Shown here one piece after another: positions 49,901-53,100 of a stretch of 64,000 nucleotides of DNA (position 1 is the first letter of the stretch; every line of letters starts with the position of its first letter). The notes beneath the pieces are model-generated. The model worked only from the letters and a program-made list of their open reading frames with translations. It did not search any database and was not told the DNA's origin. Origin of the DNA: Semisulcospira habei (lineage: Eukaryota; Mollusca; Gastropoda; Semisulcospiridae); the NCBI GenBank assembly GCA_036245525.1, contig BTPG01000005.1, positions 184,315,653 through 184,379,652 on the forward strand, given 5' to 3'. The position numbers were made by a program, and so were the translations under genes.

Positions 49901-49920
49901 AGATAGGCGTGTGGAGCCAT
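18467..49920 (-). CDS. EPT1: Ethanolaminephosphotransferase (CDP-alcohol phosphotransferase), nine coding exons
   Basis: Spliced from 49864-49920, 48776-48844, 47822-48014, 46244-46506, 38830-38941, 23303-23348, 22195-22375, 19292-19483 and 18467-18535: 1182 bases, 393 residues, all junctions GT-AG and in phase. The enzyme transfers phosphoethanolamine (or phosphocholine) from CDP-alcohol to diacylglycerol, the last step of the Kennedy pathway, in ER/Golgi membranes. The family signature D-G-x2-A-R-x8-G-x3-D-x3-D is complete (D110, G111, A114, R115, G124, D128, D132). Start [24 protein letters not shown] and AHIHFGISV resemble vertebrate EPT1/SELENOI more than choline-specific enzymes. Length fits (human about 397). 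Unlike vertebrate SELENOI it ends VTHAE-stop without a selenocysteine tail. Multiple hydrophobic helices are present. Introns are swollen by transposons. Confidence 0.93.
18625..18665. repeat. H3 hairpin, left half
   Basis: TCACCTGTCATTAAAGACCA, matching 51371-51390. Confidence 0.6.
18730..18890. mobile_element. H1 hairpin mini-element inside an H3 hairpin
   Basis: Core GTTCAAGGGTGGTGCCAGAA with complement at 18773-18836; right end GATGAAAAGGG-TTAA at 18890. Following TGACGAGGTGACACTTTTTG is the second half of the H3 repeat whose first half is at 18625-18665. The left border is eroded. Confidence 0.7.
18952..19207. repeat. 32-bp tandem repeat, eight units
   Basis: Unit TCCAAAAAGTGGCTGCCCAA then AACAGGTCCTAC, starting at 18952 and every 32 bases to 19207, with only a few substitutions (CGTGG, GGCGG, TAATCC). 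It lies in intron 8, 85 bases from exon 8. Confidence 0.96.
19292..19483 (-). CDS. EPT1: EPT1-like exon 8 (residues 308-371)
   Basis: Acceptor CTTTCCCAG, donor GTAAGC. Encodes [17 protein letters not shown], two hydrophobic helices and AHIHFGISV, the conserved AHIHYG.R/SVV segment. Confidence 0.93.
19621..21132. mobile_element. Large inverted-repeat element, about 480-bp arms
   Basis: 19625-20101 is repeated in reverse complement at 20626-21097 with few differences, around a 525-bp T/C-rich spacer. Both outer sides have the same 15-base direct repeat GATGCAAGCAAAGTA (19606-19620 and 21133-21147). Arms contain CTTTGTCAAAATAG, a (GA)n run and CCCGAAATATTAATAAA. No ORF is convincing (frames are low-complexity). 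It could be a head-to-head retroposon pair, a Penelope-like remnant or a fold-back element. Confidence 0.7.
20102..20625. repeat. Low-complexity spacer of the inverted-repeat element
   Basis: T-, C- and CT-homopolymer tracts (20257-20325, 20390-20440). No gene. Confidence 0.8.
21208..21299. mobile_element. H2 hairpin mini-element, diverged
   Basis: TTGGCTGTCGGCAGCAGTTT and AGTGCTGCCACAGCCAGAGGG-TTAA form the outer stem around GATGATTCC. Confidence 0.65.
21296..21480. mobile_element. H1 hairpin mini-element
   Basis: TTAA-CCCTTTTCATCCTGATAC at the left and AAATGGG-TTAA at the right, with the core hairpin at 21340-21407. Its left TTAA is also the right TTAA of the H2 copy at 21208-21299. Confidence 0.85.
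21625..21743. mobile_element. H2 hairpin mini-element
   Basis: TTAA-TCCTTCGGCTGTCGGCAG and CTGCTACCGGCAGCCAAAGGG form the outer stem; the inner GATGATTCC pairs with GGAATCATC. Confidence 0.78.
21879..22164. mobile_element. H2 hairpin mini-element, split by H1
   Basis: GCTTTGGCTGTCAGCAGTGG at the left pairs with the right half GCTGCTACCGACAGCCAAAG, ending in GGG-TTAA. The H1 insertion sits at a TTAA in the loop side. Confidence 0.78.
21902..22125. mobile_element. H1 hairpin mini-element nested in an H2 element
   Basis: TTAA-CCCATATCCTACGG ... CCGAATGATGAGGG-TTAA with the core hairpin GTTCAAGGGTGGTGCCAG/complement at 22003-22072. The flanking 21879-21905 and 22122-22164 are the two halves of an H2 copy. 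Confidence 0.85.
22195..22375 (-). CDS. EPT1: EPT1-like exon 7 (residues 247-307)
   Basis: Acceptor GTGTGCAG, donor GTGGGT. Encodes [20 protein letters not shown], a hydrophobic helix, and [13 protein letters not shown], matching the conserved F.VGTAF.N block. Confidence 0.92.
22484..22740 (-). pseudogene. LINE C-terminal fragment (Jockey/CR1-like)
   Basis: Minus strand encodes [20 protein letters not shown] and then [14 protein letters not shown], the degraded C-terminal Cys/His domain (H...C.C....T.EH.L.DC) of a non-LTR retrotransposon, followed by a shifted frame. Truncated at both ends. Confidence 0.65.
22783..22855 (-). repeat. tRNA-derived SINE head
   Basis: Minus strand: GGTGGCTCAGTGGTAGAG (A box) and GGTTCGAACCC (B box) at tRNA spacing. 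The anticodon arm does not pair. Related to 17235-17310. Confidence 0.65.
23303..23348 (-). CDS. EPT1: EPT1-like micro-exon 6, 46 bp (residues 232-246)
   Basis: Acceptor TGTTTCAG, donor GTGAGT. With the flanking phases it encodes [15 protein letters not shown], matching the helix and N-Y/F-R segment before SYAKRTGKM. It is the only candidate in the 15-kb gap that satisfies phase on both sides. Confidence 0.85.
23349..23799. other. EPT1-like intron 5, no feature recognised
   Basis: Unique AT-rich sequence between exon 6 and the 166-bp array. Confidence 0.45.
23800..24411. repeat. 166-bp tandem repeat, left-hand part (about 3.7 units)
   Basis: Units share CTTGTGACCCTTGACCTT (23968, 24135, 24301; a weaker unit at 23809), GGTCTTACCATCAGGTATCT and GTAGCAAGTTTGG. 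The array is interrupted at 24411 by DIRS C and ends near 37160. Confidence 0.9.
24412..24615 (+). repeat. Left inverted terminal repeat of DIRS C
   Basis: Matches the reverse complement of 36879-37040 with a single visible difference (CACTCAGGGAA versus CACTCGGGGAA). Confidence 0.92.
24664..24757. repeat. Internal complementary region of DIRS C
   Basis: 24664-24717 mirrors the left end and 24718-24757 the right end; the join falls in AATGAAT|TTGTTTC. Confidence 0.9.
24862..25564 (-). pseudogene. DIRS C tyrosine recombinase, C-terminal half (split by D)
   Basis: Contains the catalytic residues: Arg in AARVSEIHA, His/Arg in [12 protein letters not shown] and Tyr in FARFYLRDL, ending at a stop at 24862. 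The frame is open from the D border at 25564 and continues the N-terminal half at 31929 exactly in phase (Trp-Asp then Leu-Pro-Trp at the join). Without D the gene would be uninterrupted, so D is the disabling lesion. Confidence 0.9.
25565..25803 (+). repeat. Left inverted terminal repeat of DIRS D
   Basis: Identical, where compared, to the reverse complement of 31710-31905 (for example AAGACCCAAAGGGTCCCC and GCGCCAGGTGGTGTCTCC). Confidence 0.93.
25846..25940. repeat. Internal complementary region of DIRS D
   Basis: Left half 25846-25899 and right half 25900-25940 equal the two element ends joined base to base in AAATTAAT|TTGTTTC. Confidence 0.92.
26056..27150 (-). pseudogene. DIRS D tyrosine recombinase remnant
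   Basis: Recognisable pieces in different frames: [39 protein letters not shown] text where HEVRA is expected, and an N-terminal [19 protein letters not shown] with RRVYEGKWR. The HEVR motif has become HAMH, and numerous small indels scatter the frames. Confidence 0.8.
27150..28700 (-). pseudogene. DIRS D RT-RNase H remnant
   Basis: RNase H pieces ([32 protein letters not shown] tracts in separate frames) and the methyltransferase-like block ([28 protein letters not shown]) can be followed at 27150-28000, and RT pieces at 28050-28680. No frame is open across a domain; the YLDD motif is not recoverable. Confidence 0.75.
28700..30790 (-). pseudogene. DIRS D gag remnant expanded by tandem repeats
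   Basis: The N-terminal Cys/His region survives at about 30720-30650 as [18 protein letters not shown], matching [16 protein letters not shown] of C. The Ser/Arg/Pro-rich middle has been replaced by about ten copies of a roughly 115-base repeat. The rest is scattered in all frames. Confidence 0.7.
29360..30480. repeat. About ten copies of a 100-145-bp GC-rich tandem repeat in DIRS D
   Basis: Each unit contains GCGACAAGGTCGCGGTGCCC, GGCTCAAGGAGGGGGGCAC and CGACTCGCCGGAGGAGTCAG. GTGCCCG starts near 29362, 29480, 29583, 29695, 29789, 29903, 30018, 30164, 30276 and 30392. One unit has a T-tract (30115-30139). On the minus strand it encodes a Pro/Ser/Arg-rich repeat. Confidence 0.92.
30700..31510. 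repeat. Three-plus tandem copies of a ~265-bp repeat in the DIRS D leader
   Basis: CGAAACTCACCGTGAAATGC occurs at about 30831 and 31369, with a variant at 31106. Units include CGACGTCCGGCC, CTTTACCT..CCTGGCGGAA, and CCCAAACATGAAAGGCGACC. A partial unit precedes at 30700-30830. Confidence 0.9.
31710..31928 (-). repeat. Right inverted terminal repeat of DIRS D
   Basis: Mirror of the left repeat; ends GAAGAAACAA at 31928, the same terminal decamer as C. Confidence 0.93.
31929..32460 (-). pseudogene. DIRS C tyrosine recombinase, N-terminal half (split by D)
   Basis: From about 32330 ([15 protein letters not shown]) to the D border it reads [32 protein letters not shown] and SRSLLPRWD, the core-binding half of the enzyme. 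It then runs into D sequence and stops at 31901. The frame is open upstream to 34129 under the RT-RH gene, so the start at 32460 is an estimate. Confidence 0.88.
32137..34203 (-). CDS. DIRS C reverse transcriptase-RNase H-methyltransferase-like protein
   Basis: 688 codons without interruption. RT has [42 protein letters not shown] and NYLDDLL near 33545-33560. RNase H has [13 protein letters not shown] (about four residues shorter than the SSGWGAHLL of A), [24 protein letters not shown] and LADSLSR. The methyltransferase-like block has [15 protein letters not shown] and YAFPPTVLV. Gag's TGA is at 34205-34207 and this frame begins at the next possible codon in the +1 frame; there is no ATG at the boundary. 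Confidence 0.88.
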   Translation of the reverse strand: MSPFPPPPTIVGAPVGGRLARFSEEWRSLFRDEPWVLDVVTRGLRILFRSPPPLRSIPLWTEVPSDALKAAALRGEVVALLSKEATEIVQRPDSPAFYSRLFVVPKPGGKWRPVIDLSALNAFIAAPSFRMETTRALRAAVQPMDYAVSLDLSDAYLHVPMHASARKYLRFAFEGVIYQFRALPFGLNLSPWAFTRIMDAVVAKARQSSSSPTSNYLDDLLLRNQVETALAADRDVLLQLLYRLGFLVNTGKSDFTPARHFIHLGMEFVTDRNRVLLPEKRIVKLSALAALVDQQQAAPARVWLQLLGLINAAADLIPLGRLYSRPLQLHLLLLWRPSSGDLTTIVPVSPLVRPHLLRWTDRAWLALGVPISSPSPHLSLCVDASRAHLLPQFTTTSGLWPPEFADKHSNWLELQAVWQAIIVWEVQLRHQHLLVLSDNLTVVAYIQKQGGTHSPDLCMLLFRLMRWCEDRDLTLSARHIPGRLNVLADSLSRRGQLIHTEWTLRQDIFRMICSHWETPMVDLFATRWNHQLPLFVSPVPDPLAWAVDALSIPGDGLIAYAFPPTVLVPKVLLKLRGTNAILLLVAPFAWTRSWSTDLISLATHPPLLLPTPRTMLKQPRQALFHPCPERLLLHAWRLCGKPSQLEVSRVLQWKRSLQLASPRLDVSMRGNGGYSVPGAATVVSPPPN
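34205..36252 (-). pseudogene. DIRS C gag, one frameshift and one stop
   Basis: The N-terminal part (36252 to about 35400) starts [11 protein letters not shown] and has the Cys/His cluster [10 protein letters not shown]...H...CLPCAGC...CDVC and a duplicated RLSQEPG repeat. A frameshift between about 35400 and 35250 moves the reading to another frame that carries [19 protein letters not shown] and [13 protein letters not shown] at 34664-34666 replaces an Arg codon in TQxxxRR/LEEAW; after it the same frame resumes to the stop at 34205. Confidence 0.85.
36253..36878. other. DIRS C leader
   Basis: Sequence between C gag and its right terminal repeat; no ORF of note. Confidence 0.65.
36879..37061 (-). 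repeat. Right inverted terminal repeat of DIRS C
   Basis: Mirror of 24436-24615; ends GAAGAAACAA at 37061. Confidence 0.92.
37062..37240. repeat. 166-bp tandem repeat, right-hand remainder after element C
   Basis: Continues the array broken at 24411: 'ataaacatcttttgtcaaaatatggc' matches 'aaaaacatttcttgtcaaaatatggc' near 24086. Ends with the (GACAGACGACA) segment near 37160. Confidence 0.8.
37241..38212. other. EPT1-like intron 5, no gene recognised
   Basis: Mostly AT-rich unique sequence. Nothing assignable. Confidence 0.45.
38213..38419. mobile_element. H1 hairpin mini-element, intact
   Basis: TTAA-CCCTTTTAGTCCC at the left and GGGGCTAAAAGGG-TTAA at the right. The centre is a perfect stem (TTCAAGGGTAGTGCCAGATG and GCTTGGCGCC with complements) around a TTCA loop. 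Confidence 0.88.
38549..38633. repeat. Hairpin repeat family H3
   Basis: CACCTGTCACGAAAGACCAT pairs with TGGTCTTTTGTGACGGGTG around a GGCGACAGCC loop. Other copies: 51371-51440 and the half copy at 18625-18665. Confidence 0.75.
38830..38941 (-). CDS. EPT1: EPT1-like exon 5 (residues 195-231)
   Basis: Acceptor TTTCAG, donor GTAAGT. Encodes [19 protein letters not shown], a membrane helix and loop following GYDIGQ. Phase 0 at its start and 1 at its end, fitting exons 4 and 6. Confidence 0.88.
39010..39492. mobile_element. H1 hairpin mini-element split by a LINE fragment
   Basis: Edges CCCTTTCAGCCCC and GGGCTAAAAGGG-TTAA. It matches the copy at 38213-38419 in opposite orientation, interrupted after ACCAGTTG by 262 bases. 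Confidence 0.8.
39080..39341 (+). mobile_element. 5'-truncated LINE 3' end inside an H1 element
   Basis: Flanked by ACCAGTTG (39072-39079) and ACTAGTTG (39342-39349), an 8-base duplication with one difference. One frame encodes [18 protein letters not shown], the C-terminus of CR1/L2-like LINEs, and the 3' end is 'gcgcattataaataccg' plus (ATT)n. Confidence 0.8.
39493..40082. other. EPT1-like intron 4, no feature recognised
   Basis: AT-rich; minus and plus frames are short and unremarkable. Confidence 0.45.
40083..40160. repeat. Hairpin repeat family H4
   Basis: ATAGATCCTCATGAGCCCCC and its complement GGGCTCAAGAGGATCTAT form a stem around TGCAGTTGCA. Confidence 0.7.
40223..40322. repeat. Degenerate H1 hairpin core
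   Basis: CCATGATAGTTCAAGGCTGG and AGAATAGCTTG pair imperfectly with CCAAGCTATTCTGG; the outer TTAA ends are not found. Confidence 0.6.
40593..40806. mobile_element. H1 hairpin mini-element
   Basis: Edges TTGA-CCCATTTAGCCCC (left TTAA mutated) and GGTTAAATGGG-TTAA. The inner stem pairs GATGGACCTTGATAATTCAA and GGTAGTGCCAGGTTAGC with complements over about 50 bases. Confidence 0.8.
40975..41954. repeat. 110-bp satellite array, part 1 (nine units)
   Basis: Units of 104-116 bases contain GACCGGAGACTGGTTGCAT, 'tttcaaatactagactgaaaagatgtgttttcaatgtgtattg' and CAATGACAAGAAAGCATAC. The array stops within GATGTGTTT at 41954 where a transposon is inserted and resumes at 44607. Confidence 0.95.
41955..44606. 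mobile_element. TIR DNA transposon, non-autonomous, 2.65 kb, inserted in the satellite
   Basis: The left end GAGTCATTCCACACTGATGA mirrors the right end, whose reverse complement begins GATTCATTCCACACTAATGA. The 4-bp direct repeat GTTT flanks it (41951-41954 and 44607-44610), and deleting the element plus one GTTT restores the satellite sequence and its about 110-base spacing. No ORF above about 100 codons and no recognisable transposase. The superfamily cannot be named from 4-bp duplication and these ends alone. Confidence 0.85.
43671..44411. repeat. Two tandem copies of a 371-bp unit inside the TIR element
   Basis: The unit begins 'ctcctttgtagtttgtgtcgcatg' at 43671 and again at 44042, with high identity through 'cacagctgaatttctgtcacggt'. 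Both carry the TCGCATGTTACACAGTTAC motif. Confidence 0.92.
44607..44950. repeat. 110-bp satellite array, part 2 (three units)
   Basis: Same unit as 40975-41954, in the same phase once the transposon is removed. Confidence 0.93.
45013..45085. repeat. Hairpin repeat family H4 (CATGAGC..TGCAG)
   Basis: 'ctcatgagcactcccagttgcagaggctcccgag' forms an imperfect stem; related copies are at 40083-40160 and 50505-50575. Confidence 0.6.
45230..45305 (+). repeat. Retroposon 3' tail
   Basis: The motif TTGCCCCTTGAGGGATAAATAAAGTT followed by TTTGAATTTGAATTG is a typical LINE/SINE 3' end with a short repeated tail. Similar tails occur at 40870-40915 and, inverted, 51325-51360. Confidence 0.5.
45355..45552. 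mobile_element. H1 hairpin mini-element (one stem arm shortened)
   Basis: TTAA at 45355 and 45549; edges CTCATTCAGCCCGACGG and GGGTGAATGGG. The core retains AATTCAAGGGCAGTGCCAGA and its complement but lost most of the loop side. Confidence 0.75.
45646..46131. mobile_element. Possible non-autonomous hAT-like element, C/G-homopolymer rich
   Basis: The left edge CAGGGCCGGATCCAGG mirrors the right edge, whose reverse complement is CAGCGCCGGATTAATC. CCAAT(CA) is found on both sides. The interior is poly-C/poly-G rich with no ORF. The target-site length cannot be settled (5-7 bases seen; hAT makes 8), so the class is tentative. Confidence 0.5.
46137..46191 (-). pseudogene. Partial tandem duplicate of the 3' end of exon 4
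   Basis: The minus strand repeats about 50 bases of exon 4's end (GTGCTGTTTCTACCCTGG...) and its GTAAGT donor. It would read VLFLPW, a TGA stop, then YDISQS. It lies in intron 4 just downstream of the real donor, with about 8-10 mismatches, so the duplication is not recent. Confidence 0.85.
46244..46506 (-). CDS. EPT1: EPT1-like exon 4 with catalytic motif (residues 107-194)
   Basis: Acceptor GTAG, donor GTAAGT. Carries the complete CDP-alcohol phosphotransferase signature (DGKQAR...GELFDHGLD), then two hydrophobic stretches and [20 protein letters not shown]. Confidence 0.95.
46880..46960. repeat. Degenerate H1 hairpin core
   Basis: Contains ATCGACCATG, TTCAAGGGAGGTGCC and AGCTGTTCTGGCACCACACATGAACT; the stem is eroded and partly deleted. 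Confidence 0.6.
46961..47821. other. EPT1-like intron 3, AT-rich, no gene
   Basis: AT-rich sequence with no recognised element; the block 47150-47700 is unusually poor in G. Nothing else supportable. Confidence 0.45.
47822..48014 (-). CDS. EPT1: EPT1-like exon 3 (residues 43-106)
   Basis: Acceptor CTTTCAG; donor GTCAGT. Encodes [20 protein letters not shown] and a first hydrophobic helix, then DPHFYAS and a second helix. The last base completes the Asp codon that opens the catalytic DGIDGKQAR in exon 4. Confidence 0.93.
48054..48313. mobile_element. Hairpin mini-element family H2 with internally amplified arms
   Basis: TTAA-CCCTTTGCGTGTC at the left and GACACGCGAAGGG-TTAA at the right. Between them 'attcctgtaggaatcatcgcgacaaaaaccgctacggaca' is repeated about five times in tandem. 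Located in intron 2 of the EPT1-like gene. Confidence 0.8.
48547..48626. repeat. TTAA-flanked short hairpin
   Basis: TTAA at both ends; arms CTCATTTGAAACATGCCGCC and a near complement, GC-rich stem CCTCCGGAT/ATCCGGAGG. A small hairpin element distinct in core from H1 and H2. Confidence 0.75.
48776..48844 (-). CDS. EPT1: EPT1-like exon 2 (residues 20-42)
   Basis: Acceptor TTGCAG, donor GTAAGT. Encodes [20 protein letters not shown]..., matching the conserved HPFWN segment before the first membrane helix. Confidence 0.92.
48845..49863. other. EPT1-like intron 1
   Basis: Contains an unassigned moderately GC-rich block at about 48960-49510 that looks like a worn retroposon, otherwise nothing recognised. 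No coding similarity I can name. Confidence 0.5.
49864..49920 (-). CDS. EPT1: EPT1-like exon 1 (residues 1-19)
   Basis: Starts at ATG (49918-49920) and reads [19 protein letters not shown], then donor GTA. The LAGFD.Y segment is a hallmark of EPT1 N-termini. Confidence 0.92.
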
Positions 49921-50120
49921 GCTGAAAGTAAGGTCCAACAATATCTGTGTCGCCCTTACGGATAGGTCAAAGATTATTTTCAGACGGTAATCTCACCAAT
50001 GAAAATTGCCCTGACATTCCTTGAGTGATCATGATGAGTTGTCTTTCTTGACAGCAGCCGAAGTTCAGCAGAGTCAACCAGTGCTACCGTTAAAACAAAA
50101 TCTGCCGTAAATCAGCGATC
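49921..50120. promoter_or_regulatory. Head-to-head intergenic region, probable bidirectional promoter
   Basis: Only 200 bases separate the ATG of the EPT1-like gene (minus) from that of the EndoU gene (plus), so both 5' untranslated regions and core promoters must share it. A CCAAT box is present (ACCAATGAAA near 49996). No TATA box or CpG-rich stretch is obvious. Confidence 0.65.
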
Positions 50121-50140
50121 ATGGCTGGCCGAGGGGATGG
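50121..50140 (+). CDS. ENDOU: EndoU exon 1, 20 bp coding
   Basis: ATG at 50121, MAGRGD plus two bases, donor GTATGC. Chosen as start because the exon 2 frame continues in phase and no upstream ATG extends it. Confidence 0.75.
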
Positions 50141-53100
50141 GTATGCATTTTATCCATTTTTAATTGTTGTTTATACTCTTTGCTAGGAATAGTCGTACAC
50201 TGGCCGCGAAAAGTCGTTAAAGGCTGCGCCTTCACGCATCGCTGCATCCACAGTCACTCAGGTGCCACGCACCTTCACCGCTAATAAGTGCTCCGTACAT
50301 CAACATTGTGTGCTTGCTTTTTCACGATCCTCCATTCACGTCGGAGTTTTGGTAAATATTTGTTTATCGAAAGGAAAGTACGGGATAATCGTAGGTGAAG
50401 TAGATGAATCAGATAAGTGGGCGTGGTCCAGAACGACAGGTGTGTCTGTACTTTACGATTAGTGAGCTAGGCTTGGGGAACAACAGCTTGTCAGCAAGAA
50501 ACATGCATAGATTCACATGAGCCCCTGCAGTTGCATGGGCTCATGAGAATCTGTGTCCCTTGCAAATGGAACGAACAATTCCTCTTACACATGGAATGAG
50601 AAGCATGTCTTTTTTTCACTCAGATGAAGGGAAAACTATATATATTCCTCTTGCAAATGAAAAGATAAATTGAGAAACTATGTGTCTTGCAGATGGAAGG
50701 CGAGAACAGTGTTTCTTGCAGGTGGAGTGGGGCTGGACAAGTGTTCATGCAGCAGTGCAGTGCTGTTGATTTTGCGACCGGCCTAGCTGTTGTGTAACAG
50801 CCAGTGTTGGCATTCATGCCCACTCTCAATCCCTGACACTATCACACCCACATTCCTGACATTTCTATCCTACCAAGCACTACACACAAGATAAGAGAGG
50901 AATTTACCAAGATAGCTCAAGGGGAGTGCAAAACTGATTCTGTGCATGAAAAACTGAGTGCCAATATGAGATCTCCCCATAAGTATTGTTTTGTGACCCC
51001 CCCATCTCGATCTGCATTTATTGGTTAGTACATTTAAAAATCTTTCTGTGTACAGTGTATACATATTGTATCTTTCTGTTCACAGTGGCTTCTGTGCTGA
51101 AACTGAACTGTCCGATGTGCTGAGCAAATTGTGGGACCTTGACACAAACAAATGCTACCCAGGAGTGGAGTATGAGATTGATCTTCAAGGTAATCTTAAA
51201 TTGTTTGATATTATATATTTATTATTTCAGACTGGGATGTGAAATCCAGGCTGAGGGTCAGACATTTATTCTAAGGGCTGTATTCTCTGTAAATCATCCC
51301 TTTCCTTTTATTTACGTCAAGTCAAAAAACTTTATTTATCCCACGAAGGGGCATTTCCTAAGGCTGATTTTCACCTGTCATTGAAGATCATCATTTAGGT
51401 GACTGTTGCTACTTGAATGATGGTCTTTAATGACAGGTGACACTTTTTGCCCTTTTCTTAAGAGCACCCGCAGAACAGAAAGTTGCTGAAAACCGATTCT
51501 GCTGTACATTAGCCCTTTGCATGTCGGCAGTGGTTTTTGTCAGGATTCCTATTGGAATCATCATGACTAAAACTGCTACCGACATGTAAAGAGTTAGTCT
51601 TCAGCATTGATCCTCTTTTTTTCTAAGATATTTGATCCTAGCCTTATGTTTTGACTTTATTTTTCAGGCTTTGTGTACAATGCACGGGATGTTAAAGGGG
51701 ATTTTGCTCGCAACCACTTGTTTACGTGGGTGGACGAAGACAAGCTGTTCGCAAAGGAAACTTTCAGAAGTAAGTTACCAGCATTTTGTTCAGATGTATG
51801 AGGAACAGTGAAGGTGTGTAATCACCTGTCAACCCATCGTTAATTATGACTTGTGGAGACGTCTGAAAAGATGGTGTGGGAGAAGGGTCAGCCATGATAG
51901 TTTAAGGGTAATGCCAGGCTGGCTTTGTGTGTCTTCAGGGCCACTCCATCAGCTTTGCTGTCATGTATGTCATGACCCCTGCTTCCGGGGCGCGAACTAT
52001 GAGCGCTACCACTCAAGTACTACCGTCCCAAAATAACACAAACGCCAGAGGAACAATTACGACAACATTTATTACATATAAAAATAACAATTCCAAATAT
52101 TCTCACTCGATCCTAACCCCACACTCATGCACCACATTCACACACACATCCACACTCCCCAGAATGAATATCCAACATACACAATACACAATAACATCAC
52201 GTATATAATAAACCAAAAATCCTTAATAAAATGCAAATGAAAATTGAAGAAAAACTTAATATAATTCACAAGTTACTGGATCTCCTTGGCAGGAGCACAA
52301 ATGACAAGTTCAAATTAAATTAATGCTTTTGCTTCCACGACGAAGTCCTTTATAGCACATGGCTCCTTTAGAATAAGTAGAATACACAATATTTCTGTCA
52401 CTGCAACAAAGTTCCTCTCATAATATTGTCACCACAAGGAAACAAAATTAGTCTCACAATGTTTTTTTACCAGTTTACAAATGGACAAGACTTTACTTAA
52501 AGTAAGTTAGTAAACACTAAATGGGACGACCCGACCTTGGTTAAACGTTGGGTCTGCATCGATGCTCGCAACAGCGCTCAGGTATGGCGTCGTAATCCCA
52601 CGAGGAGTGACACAGCCAGCCTCCACTCTCACCACCGTACCACTCAGCCCTTCCGCACAGCAACGGCTGCGGACTAATCCACTCAGATCTTTAGATGCAC
52701 TAAAACAAGGGTGCAAAAATACGCATATGAATAACTAACAAAAAGAAGAAAGGTAGTCACATCACCCTTCCAGCAATTTCAGTTGCCGTCTCAGGGCTTC
52801 TGTTTTCACAACAGGTTAAAGGGTCTGTAGACCCCCAGGTATAAATTTTAGAGGGTACACAGACCCCCATCTGAGCATATTATAGGGTCCGCAAATTTAT
52901 TTAAGAAAAACGGCATCATCTGTATGTTTAAAAAAAAAAAAATTAACTCATTTCGCTCTCTCCTCTTTAAATTTGTTGTGACAGTGCGTGTGTGTCTTTT
53001 CCATGATACTGATTTTTTAACTGTTGATCTATCCTGCAAAAGCCTGTCTCCCCCTCTCTCTCTCACAGAAAAACACATATGTATTTATCTGTATGATCAT

